DNA of 64,000 nucleotides from Turritopsis dohrnii. Taxonomy: Eukaryota > Cnidaria > Hydrozoa > Anthoathecata > Oceaniidae. The stretch's first letter is position 1; each line of letters begins with the position of its first letter. Location of the stretch: positions 62,001-126,000 of the forward strand of contig BQMF02000233.1 in NCBI GenBank assembly GCA_027922465.2, given 5' to 3'. The notes beneath the pieces were generated by a model. The model ran no database searches, was not told where the DNA came from, and saw only the letters and a program-made list of their open reading frames with translations. This document shows, piece after piece, positions 56,290-64,000 of this stretch. The position numbers and the translations under genes were made by a program.

Positions 56290-56820
56290 ACGAAATTAGC
56301 GCCCCTGCCCAAATAATCACCCCCTAGAACAAAAGGGGGCGGTTATTTCACCATACAGTCATCAGTAGGGGTGTTCATTTGAGTCTAGCGAAAATAATCC
56401 AGTTCGTCTTCCCATTGTCTTGGCCCCACAACCAAAGCTGAAACAAAGTTTTCATCTTTAATTTTCATGAAATAATGAGGTGAGAGAGTTTGATTGGTAT
56501 ATGACCAACGAGAGTTCCCCATCATTTTTAAAACTCCAATTGAATGATTGTCATGACTTAAGGCTTCTTCACGGTTGTCTTTTTTGTAGTCAAGCTTTTC
56601 CTGATTTCCTTGTTGTCGATTTTGATCATGAAGAAGACGTAGATATTGACATTTAGTTTGACATTATTTTAAGAAAGAAAAATATTGAAAAATATATCTT
56701 CCTTGTCATAATAATGAAGATTTAATAAGCGTCCCTGCTTGAATAACTGCTCCTGCCGAATAACTGCCCCCTCTCAAGGCTGAAACTGTACAAAAACGCC
56801 CCAGGCACTTATTTCATCAT
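56290..56820. repeat. CCGCCC/ATAACTGCCCC degenerate repeat block
   Basis: Clusters at 56290-56350 and 56715-56810 contain repeated AATAACTGCCCC-like and GGGGGCGGTTATTTC units in both orientations. This is similar in style to the block at 8621-9052. Probably subterminal repeats of a decayed DNA element. Confidence 0.35.
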
Positions 56821-56856
56821 TTACGATATTTAAGAAAACAAATTGAAAGATCCTGT

Positions 56857-57267
56857 GTGATGTGTGATAAAGAATCAAGAAAGTCAAAGATATTGGGAAA
56901 GCCTGAAGTCATTAAAACTGTATATATTATATTCATTACAAAGACCAAGAGAACCTCATTTTCTATGTCTGGTGTATATATCCTGGAAAATCTATTACCG
57001 AATATTGAGACAATGATGCACGATGGTACAAAAGTAGGAATATCATGTCATACAAAATGCAATATTCCACTGTTGCCGGGGACCTTTCCAAAAACTTGCC
57101 TGTACCTGTTTAGAATTCCTGACGAACCACTGAAGCCTGGGTATACCATGATGCAAAGAGTGGAATCAAACAGTATTATTGACATGAAATATTGCATTGG
57201 ACCTACCAGTTGGATATGTAAAGACATTTATTTACTTAAATCCTTCACAAATATCACAAGTATTTAA
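56857..57267 (+). CDS. unidentified 136-residue ORF
   Basis: An unusually long frame for this AT-rich DNA. It contains TSFSMSGVYILENLLPNIET, a GISCHTKCNIPLLPGTFPKT segment and RIPDEPLKPGYTMMQRVESN. It has four Cys and several Pro/Gly turns, suggesting a folded domain rather than noise. No signal peptide and no family I recognise. It lies directly left of a partial TTAA-element end (57300-57415), so it may be transposon-encoded. Confidence 0.35.
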   Translation: MMCDKESRKSKILGKPEVIKTVYIIFITKTKRTSFSMSGVYILENLLPNIETMMHDGTKVGISCHTKCNIPLLPGTFPKTCLYLFRIPDEPLKPGYTMMQRVESNSIIDMKYCIGPTSWICKDIYLLKSFTNITSI

Positions 57268-57299
57268 TGATGACAAACAAAAAATGGTGCATCAAATTT

Positions 57300-57415
57300 A
57301 AGATTTTGAAATTGAAATATCTCTAAAACAACAAAAAATTATAAAACTGTTAAAACGTTTTAACTTGTTGATCAACTTTCTCAGCTCTATCATGTGCCAA
57401 AATATCATCACAAAA
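57300..57415. mobile_element. solo end of a 38746-type TTAA element
   Basis: Reverse complement of 38760-38880 in order: GAAATTGAAATATCTC, then AACAACAAAAAATTATAAAA, then AGCTCTATCATGTGCC and ATCATCACA. The terminal GGATCC is degraded. Only one end is found. Confidence 0.5.
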
Positions 57416-57832
57416 AAGGATACTTTCATTCAATTTTTTTCTCAGTTGATGAAAAAACTCCTCACCTCTTCACTTTCCTTTTCTGCATCATCCATAGTTC
57501 ATGTAGAGAGGGGTAGTAGAAGAGAACGAAATTTTCAAAGTAAGAAACTCGGATTTAAAAGAAAAATCTTAATCCTTCATCATATCACAGTTTGTTTTGC
57601 TATAAATCTTTTTTTTTTCATGTCTGGCGCCATTATTTCAAAAGGACGGATTCATATAATAGGAACACAAAATTATGTGTAAAGTATGAATATCCTAGAT
57701 TTTCGTGCAGGCGTCACATCATTGGTCAACCTTGGATTCCCTCAATCGAAACGAAAGCGTTAAACAGTGTTTGTAGGTCACAATACTGCAGCAGCGTAAA
57801 TCTTGCCAATCACTCATAGTAAAGTTAAGAAA

Positions 57833-57864
57833 ATGTCAAAGACCAATCCTCCAGAATTGAAAAA
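57833..57864 (+). CDS. SNRPG: first coding exon, Sm protein G (SNRPG)-like
   Basis: ATG 57833 encodes MSKTNPPELKK, with the last codon split by a strong donor GTATGT at 57865. Small nuclear ribonucleoprotein G starts MSKAHPPELKKFMDKK in vertebrates, so nine of the first eleven residues agree. SmG is one of seven Sm ring subunits that clamp spliceosomal snRNAs. The remaining exons (Sm1 and Sm2 motifs) are not found up to 64000; either the first intron is over 6 kb or this is an isolated fragment. Confidence 0.5.
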
Positions 57865-57930
57865 GTATGTTTTTTTTTTAAATTCAAAATGATTATGGTA
57901 AACTTAATTTAGGGGCATTTAATTAAATGA

Positions 57931-58993
57931 TACGATGGCCCTGAAGGCTCATTTCGGAAGTTTTCCATTTCAAATAATAGACATTTCTTCATTTCATGAA
58001 TGCATTTCTCCATTTCGTCAAATGCATTTATTCATTTCATAATGACATTTCTTTGTTTCACTGAGACAATTTTTCTTTTCATTTTTCGCATTTCTTAACT
58101 TCTGGTTCTGATTGTCAGACTTTCCGCATTTCAATTTGCGCACTTCACCATCCTTGATAACTTTTTTTAATCTGGTCCTTATTATGTCACCTTCACCTGG
58201 TCGGGTTTAGTAAATTAATCGGATTAGTTGAAATTCTTTTTCTTTACTCATTATGCAGAAATATTGTGGAGATAAACTATCTTTATCCTTATCATCCCTT
58301 TATTTACCATACCAGTTTCCAACGACGTGACACCCTGTTGTAACAGCTACATGGCGTAAAACGATAGCAAATTTGGTCAGAGAACCTAAGCCAACCACCA
58401 CTTCCATAGCAAATGTTATAAAAAAAGGTGACCCCACTGACCTTTGACACTGATGATGAGTATATGACAGACCAGTAAAGAGAGATAGCTACTGCAGAGA
58501 AACAAAACAAAAGAGAAAACAAAAAAGCAACAAAGCAAACGTTTCCACATCCCTGAAGTGTTTGGAGTTTTCACGTTTGAAAATGACAATAAGTTGAACT
58601 TATTAACTCAAAAGTCCAGGTAAAGCCATATGCTGCCAGCTGCCAAGTGCCAGCCGCCATTCCATGCCATGTGCATAACATACTTTAACTGAATCGGGTT
58701 TCACCTGTTGGTTGAGCGGTATCATGTCAAAACTACTGACCTAAGTTTGGGTGGTAGAGACAAATACTAGGCCTCGATTATATAAAAAATATGGAGCGCG
58801 GAAGTGTTATGATTTGAAATTGAGAAGTGTCATATGGAGCGCGGAAGTGTCAAAAATATGCACACGAAATATGTCTTTGTTGAAAACAAGAAATGTGTAA
58901 TCGAAATTGAGAAATGTGTAATCGAAATAGAGAAATGCCTATCGAAATGGGGAAATGTCATAGAATTTGAAATGAGCCTTCAGGGCCATCGTA
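57931..58993. mobile_element. DNA element with TACGATGGCCC termini and AAATGA duplication
   Basis: A 6-bp duplication AAATGA (57925-57930 and 58994-58999) borders inverted ends TACGATGGCCCTGAAGGCTC, perfect over about 25 bp. Both flanks hold arrays of GAAATG/CATTTC units (57960-58060 and 58885-58970). 1063 bp, no transposase. Six-bp duplications with TAY termini are, as I recall, the IS3EU signature. Confidence 0.85.
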
Positions 58994-58999
58994 AAATGA

Positions 59000-59637
59000 C
59001 AAACAGGCCTTGCATAACCGGTTTATCTTCGTATGGCTACATAGGGTTTTTTTATTACTTCTAGTCGCAGGGACTAGTTATCGTCCCAATTCTGAGTCAA
59101 TCTTCTAGATATCTAATTAATAACACTCTACTTACCAATTCTACTTTGCTAGCGTAGCGGGTCAGAGCATCTCACTCTAGTATATACATAATATTTTTAT
59201 AAATATAAATATTTTTCTAGACTTTGCACATATATACTATATAATATTTTCAGCTGAAGAGCCAAATGTAAATTTTGGAGATTGAAATATACCATTATTA
59301 TTATTATTATTATTATTATTTACAGGCATTCGTATTTTCCTTCTTGATAGCAATAGTAGTAGTTGTCTCTATACACAATAGTATAATAATATAATGTAAT
59401 ATATGTTTTCGGTTTTCGAGTGAAACAAGAATAAACTAGCAATAGCTCTGATATAATAATAAACCGTTTGTTATAAATAAACATCTTTATTTACATTCAT
59501 AAATACTCTATAAATTTACATATAAATTGTTGGTACAGGAGACCAGCCAGGAAGTGCATGGGAAAGCCTATGTTAATAGCAGGCAAGCTAGTGGTCACAT
59601 CGAACCATAAGTGTGAGGGGGTACTTTTGCCCATGAA
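59000..59637. other. spacer with ATT microsatellite
   Basis: An ATT run at 59292-59322 follows GATTGAAATATACC and may be the tail of a retroelement. No gene. Confidence 0.5.
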
Positions 59638-60009
59638 ATACACACTTTTTTTTATAAAAATTAGTAAAATCTGACCTGAGGCTGCTGTTCTTATTTTATG
59701 AGGCTTTTTCAGCCTGAATTGTTCTTATTTTGTTCTTAGCTTTAAGAACACAGTTTCAAATTTCAGCCTCATTTTGTTCTTATTTAATATGTTTAATATA
59801 TTTTGCACATTTATTGAAAGGTGAAAACGCATAAACTTCTAAACCATTTGCCATTGAGAGAATTCGCATCATGAGAAAATTCAGGCTTAAGATGTTCTTA
59901 ATTTTTGAAACATTGATTAGAGCCTCAAGTTGTTCTTATTTTGTTCTTATTTTTTGGCTTTTTTTTGTGTTCTTATAAAATTGTTCTTATAAAAAAAAAA
60001 ACGTGTATT
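59638..60009. mobile_element. MITE with GTTCTTATTTT subterminal repeats
   Basis: Inverted ends AATACACACTTTTTTTTATAA-like (59638-59658; complement at about 59990-60009). Inside are at least seven GTTCTTATTTT units with neighbouring AGCCT motifs. A partial copy is at 40230-40325. The flanking duplication is unclear. No ORF. Confidence 0.55.
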
Positions 60010-60104
60010 CCACTTAGTTAGATGAGATGTGTGCAGAAACTAATATAAGTGATTTGCAGAATATAAAAAAAAGAACAACAAATAAAGCAAGAATCATAAA
60101 TCTG

Positions 60105-60515
60105 AGTTATGCAAGGTGGAAATAAGATAGGACTTAAGATGATTTCTGAATGTAGTCCTAGAAGCATAGCGAAAGTCACATTCAACTTTAGTCACTATGT
60201 CATTTCAATACTTTGCAGTTAGATTGCGTACGGAGTAGGAGCTGTATGTCACTGTTTTGGTAGACAGGACCTTTAGTTTGTTATTAGCATGCCAAGTGCT
60301 ATGTTCATGATTACCTCCAAAGAGTTCAAAATAGTTTTCAAAAAGAGAGGGAAGTTTTTCTCTGAGGAAGTCAAAAGCGAAGATATATACAGTACTTGTG
60401 TTTAATTTCGCAATATATGGGTAGAACTTTTGATTGAAGATAAAGTTCTTTAACTGGGTCTGTATTCTTATTATGTATTATCCTCATTGATTTGTTTTGA
60501 GCTTTGAATATTAAG
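60105..60515 (-). pseudogene. LINE protein C-terminal relic
   Basis: Minus-strand translation gives AQNKSMRIIHNKNTDPVKEL followed by a LYLQSKVLPIY segment. After a frameshift it gives FAFDFLREKLPSLFENYF and then SYSVRNLTAKYWND. This is the usual end of LINE proteins (a basic R-x-I segment, D-P-L-F, then TR and S-x-x-x-x-WN blocks). No RT core is present. Confidence 0.65.
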
Positions 60516-61250
60516 GGCTCAGCCTACCTTTTACTCACATATGCATTGCATAACTTTTTCCGTTATTTCTTTTTACCATTACATGTAAAGTAAAAATATT
60601 TCGTGAATTCGTGTAAAGCAATAAGTTTTCTTTCCAACAGTGTATAAAATGATATATTACATAAATAATAAGGAAGAAATTAGTCTGCGAAAATGATAAA
60701 AAATACGGACTTTTGTTTGCTTCTTTGAGCTCCAACTCCCAAAGAAAAAGTTTTTTTACATATTTTTTTTATTGTGTCGATTCCTCACAATTAGTGGAAA
60801 CAAAGTGTGCCCGCGAATCTCAATTTATGGTTTTGTTCAGGAGAAAAACAGTTTTTTGTTTTTTACATACTTTTGCGCTATTGGATAGTTGAAAACAATC
60901 TCGGATTTTGAGCCAATCAGGAATTTTCTCTCAAATCGCGGGCACACTTTTTGTTAATAGGGTTTCATCTACCGCTGTGCAAAGTTTTAAAGGAAATGAG
61001 CCACTTGCTGGAAAGATGGAGCTCATAGAAGGTAGAACACTAATAATTTTTCATCACATAAACGACACTATGATAGCCTTTAATAAATTCACAAAGTGAG
61101 CTGCTAATTTAATTAAACGCCTTTTGAGTACAGATTGTATTAAAAGTTGTCATAACTTAGAAATGTTGAATAACAAAAATGCCCCTAACATTCTCAAAAA
61201 GCATTATTTTTCGCTATAACTTTAAATGTAGTGTAATAATAACCTAAAAC
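60516..61250. other. spacer, no gene seen
   Basis: AT-rich. A short frame at 60908-61099 ends near GTAGAAC but has no recognisable content. Confidence 0.3.
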
Positions 61251-61398
61251 AAAACAAAACTGAGTCCGAATAAATTCATTGTGTTGAAAAATCTAGAATC
61301 AGATTCAAACAAACACAACAAAATTTGTAAAAATGCTTATATTTTGATTTATAGCAAAATCATCATCAGAGTGATGTTACAAAAACAGATCGAAATAT

Positions 61399-61890
61399 TT
61401 AAAAGAGCGACAATTCCTTAGAGGCCATAAGTCCAGAGTTCAACTTCGGACGTGATTGTTTTATGTTCAGCGCTTCTTTAATTAACAAAATGTTCCAATT
61501 ATCGCTTTTGTCGATGACGCGGATGTTTTGTTTCACAGTGTTGATATGCGAAAGACGTAAATTATCAGGAGATGATATTGAGTGTACGTCATTGAATATG
61601 TCGTCATGAAAGTTCAAAATACCAACAATGTGATTGACCCCAGAACAATTGTGTATGTGTTTACGAAGGGCACTATAACGGTCAGTCCAGGCGTGTTCTA
61701 TTATGCGTTCGTGTAAAGTTCTCTCAGTCTTCCCGATGTAACTTTCTTGACAACCAGGACAAACAAATTCATAAACAACAGAAGACATACACATTAACGG
61801 TATACAATCTTTCGTGTTTGTGAAAAACTCAACTTTTGTGGTGTCATAAAAGAATTTGAAACAAACAGAAATGTCCTTTTCTTTTAAATA
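61399..61890 (-). CDS. GIY-YIG endonuclease domain of a Penelope-like element
   Basis: From about 61890 the minus strand is open to a stop at 61399. It reads KDISVCFKFFYDTTKVEFFT, a KDCIPL segment and VVYEFVCPGCQESYIGKTER, followed by TLHERIIEH. The pairs VYEF and YIGKT form the GIY-YIG core. The CPGC pair is the zinc-linked insert typical of Penelope endonucleases, and R and EH are the downstream catalytic and metal residues. This domain nicks target DNA for insertion. The upstream reverse transcriptase is lost, so the copy cannot move by itself. A downstream LR-x-SH-x-NT segment completes the fold. Confidence 0.85.
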   Translation of the reverse strand, partial: YLKEKDISVCFKFFYDTTKVEFFTNTKDCIPLMCMSSVVYEFVCPGCQESYIGKTERTLHERIIEHAWTDRYSALRKHIHNCSGVNHIVGILNFHDDIFNDVHSISSPDNLRLSHINTVKQNIRVIDKSDNWNILLIKEALNIKQSRPKLNSGLMASKELSLF

Positions 61891-61916
61891 TTTCGATCTG
61901 TTTTTGTTACATCACT

Positions 61917-61944
61917 CTGATGATGATTTTGCTATAAATCGAAA
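61917..61944 (+). ncRNA. hammerhead ribozyme core in the Penelope terminal repeat
   Basis: CTGATGA (61917-61923) is followed by a 5-bp stem GATTT/AAATC (61925-61929 with 61936-61940) and GAAA (61941-61944). These are the two invariant catalytic boxes plus stem II of a hammerhead. Stems I and III and the cleavage site were not resolved by eye. The left inverted repeat has the same core, but GAAA is changed to AAAA. Confidence 0.5.
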
Positions 61945-62040
61945 TATAAGCATTTTTACAAATTTTGTTGTGTTTGTTTGAATCTGATTCTAGATTTTTC
62001 AACACAATGAATTTATTCGGACTCAGTTTTGTTTTATTTT

Positions 62041-63132
62041 TCTTGAAATTGTCATATGGACCTAGATTTTAATAATAACCTAATGATTGCATCTGTCAAA
62101 AAAAATTTGAAAAAGAAAATTTTCACTTTTGAAACGTACGCTGAGCCCTTAAGATTAGTGGCAGAGACATGGCCCCAAGCTTGCAAGCTTAATTTCAACA
62201 ATATTCCTATAGCAGAGTTAAGGTTTTTCCTCATATTAAAAAAGTGAGATTCCCAATTCAAATGTTTATCAATAGTGACTCCGAGATATTTTATTTCTGA
62301 AATTGGGATCTTGCCTTCAAAAGGTTTTAATTGATTTCTGTGTATACAAGAAAGCCGTATTACAAATTGCTGTTCTTCGTGTTTTTCTTCTTTGACTGTC
62401 TTCCAAACCTAGTGTGATCATGATCAATAAAACCTTCTTATATTTTTTTCTTGTTTTTTTTTTCTTTTGGCTCTTACAGAATGTTTTTAACAAATCTTAT
62501 TGGTCAGTGCAAGAGCAGCTGATCTTTCATTAGCATTTGTACGTCCGTAATTCCAAGATTTTGTGTCCTCGATTGTAGGCTGAAGTCTGTTGTAGGCTGA
62601 ATCAGAGGCTATTTTCCAACTCTGGTTGTGAGTATGGCCATGAAATCAGCAAATCATGAATATCATCACTGCGTGGAGTTTCCTCAAAACTTCACTATGA
62701 TGATGCTACCTATTCAGTAGAGTTGTATCATTTTACTAGTTAGTTAGAAGAGAATTGTTTATGCAACGATTCTTTTGCTGGCGTCGATACATCTCCATTA
62801 CATTTATACATGTTGATGTGCTTTGATAACGATCCCACACAGCCAAGTGTGATGGCTGCAATCTCCGAAAACACTCTCTTCTCAAGAGGTAAGAAAATTT
62901 TTAACACATAATCCCCATGGATGATGCCATGGCTGAAGTATTTTGTATGTAACTGGGTGCTGCTACACTCACTGATAGTCTAATCATTTGGCTTGCTAAA
63001 AAAATCATGTCTTTTAAGAATCACAGTGCAAAAAAACTTCATGTTTATGTCCTCCCTGTCCACCATCAAAGCAAAGTAAATCGAGATACAAACCTAAAAT
63101 TTGGGGTGAATGTATTTTATTGAATCCTCTTT

Positions 63133-63135
<3 letters not shown>
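62041..63135. other. spacer, no gene seen
   Basis: AT-rich sequence without a recognisable reading frame or repeat boundary. Confidence 0.35.
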
Positions 63136-63165
<30 letters not shown>

Positions 63166-63356
63166 CGTTTATTTGCCTCATCCATTTTTATACAATGGTT
63201 CTTCGTGCTATAAAATTAAAATTACAAATGATAAGATTAATGGTTAAAAATTAGTTTATACAAAATGTATATATACACATATACACACAATCACATACCT
63301 ACATATAATTATGGTAAAAATGAATTGTTAAAGTGAATGAGAAGAATAAAAATTAA
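63136..63356 (-). repeat. LINE 3' UTR with ATT tail
   Basis: An ATT run (63136-63165 on this strand AAT) directly follows GGCAAATAAACG on the minus strand. It is the 3' end of the LINE whose ORF ends at 63357. Confidence 0.8.
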
Positions 63357-64000
63357 TTAAAGCAATCGAGCTAAAGCACTGTCTAAATAAAATTGCTTTG
63401 TGTTAGTTCTAAAATAACTTTCGTTTGACGATTCACGAAGAATTCTCGGAAGCTCATTGAAAAGAGTCACAGCTCTTGAATTAAACGTGTGTTTGTGTCC
63501 GCTTTTGATAATGGTTGGACCAACGTCATTGCATGAACGAAGATTTCTTTTTGGTTCTGCAAACTTCAACTTCAGATAAGTTGGGTACTTCTCGTAATAT
63601 AACGCTTTGAAACAGAGATTAACCAATTTCATTTCAGTCTGTTCCTTGATAGGAAGCCATTTCAGTTGAAGAACATCCTTGGTCGTGCAGTAGCGGTTGT
63701 AAACAAACGCAGCAGTTGCGTTTTGCACCTTTTGTAACCTTTCTGTTTGATTTCGTGTAAGCGGGTCATATACCGTGTTACAGTAGTCTATTTTTGATAG
63801 TATCAATGATTCGGCAAGTTGTTTTCTTAGTCGCCACGAAGTTAGTCGTTTAATCTTTCGTAGTGTGCTTAGTGCTGAATAGCAGTTTCTTGTCACTTCA
63901 GAGATATGTCCGTCCCAGTTCAGCTGTTGTTGGAACAAGACTCCAAGAATTTTGGTTGCATCAGTTCTGTCAAGCGAGTTGTAACCATCTGGTTTGAAGG
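63357..64000 (-). CDS. LINE reverse transcriptase, C-terminal part (runs off the window)
   Basis: An open frame of over 210 residues enters from the right edge with a TKILGVLFQQQLNWDGHISE block (the YLGV-x-ID region after the RT core). It continues with RKQLAESLILSKIDYCNTVY, RLQKVQNATAAF and LKWLPIKEQTEMKL, and ends SNESYFRTNTKQFYLDSALA before the stop. These are thumb and C-terminal motifs of CR1/L2-like LINEs. No stops or frameshifts, and the 3' tail is intact, so it is a fairly young insertion. Whether the upstream RT and endonuclease are intact cannot be seen. Confidence 0.88.
   Translation of the reverse strand, partial: FKPDGYNSLDRTDATKILGVLFQQQLNWDGHISEVTRNCYSALSTLRKIKRLTSWRLRKQLAESLILSKIDYCNTVYDPLTRNQTERLQKVQNATAAFVYNRYCTTKDVLQLKWLPIKEQTEMKLVNLCFKALYYEKYPTYLKLKFAEPKRNLRSCNDVGPTIIKSGHKHTFNSRAVTLFNELPRILRESSNESYFRTNTKQFYLDSALARLL

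Larger units (their letters stand above)
61258..62040 (-). mobile_element. Penelope-like retroelement relic with inverted terminal repeats
   Basis: Near-identical inverted repeats of about 150 bp (61258-61407 and 61885-62034) enclose a GIY-YIG endonuclease ORF. The reverse transcriptase part is missing. Penelope-like elements are known to carry a GIY-YIG domain at the C-terminus, flanking repeats in either orientation, and hammerhead ribozymes in those repeats. The right repeat carries such a core at 61917-61944. No LTR integrase or other domains. Confidence 0.8.

Noticed and set aside
61351..61372. Second hammerhead core in the left Penelope repeat
   Set aside because: The GAAA box is mutated to AAAA, so only the right copy is annotated as a core.

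Overview
This window is animal nuclear DNA. It is AT-rich, the genes are split by short phase-consistent introns, and the intergenic space is packed with DNA transposons, LINE fragments, a Penelope-like element and a Helitron. The transposon mix (TTAA elements with THAP domains, Helitron, Penelope, CR1/L2-type LINEs) and a TTAGGG-type interstitial repeat fit a non-arthropod, non-nematode invertebrate such as a cnidarian or another early-branching or marine animal. I cannot name the species.

Four host genes are readable over most or all of their coding length. A TRABID/ZRANB1 deubiquitinase gene (9440-14017, +) has six coding exons. A 2-oxoglutarate/Fe(II) oxygenase gene (22034-23227, -) is intronless and membrane-anchored. 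The RNA polymerase II subunit RPB2 gene (40970-49364, +) has 20 coding exons totalling 1176 residues. A convergent ALMS-motif protein gene (49747-54207, -) is open at its 5' end. Three short first-exon candidates sit at possible promoters: an INPP5A-like exon (3263-3325, -), an SmG/SNRPG-like exon (57833-57864, +) and an unidentified exon (23346-23373, +) divergent from the oxygenase gene.

Layout: 1-947 holds a TTAA-flanked element. 3531-4615 is a Helitron. 5540-8450 holds LINE and pogo-type relics and a tandem-repeat element. 9440-14017 is TRABID, whose third intron carries a SINE, a mariner-type MITE and a minisatellite. 15233-21920 is mostly repeats, including an 835-bp element with extremely GC-rich terminal repeats and a broken duplicate of the oxygenase 3' end. 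23536-29618 is a nested stack of at least four DNA elements. 30038-32823 is a second copy of one of them. 33870-37480 is an L2-type LINE split by a TTAA element. 38746-39618 is another TTAA element with a MITE inside. 40970-54207 is the gene-dense block. 57931-64000 is repeats again, with a GIY-YIG Penelope relic and a LINE running off the right edge.

The most unusual pattern is a recurring element type. Three TTAA-flanked elements (14-946, 26032-27892, 34202-35990) share an AGGRGAA terminus. Each carries the same convergent pair of decayed ORFs: a THAP DNA-binding domain on one strand, and an acidic protein with a cysteine-rich domain like the P2X7 C-terminus on the other. No transposase is visible in any of them. 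Second is the Penelope-like relic, whose terminal repeats contain a recognisable hammerhead-ribozyme core.
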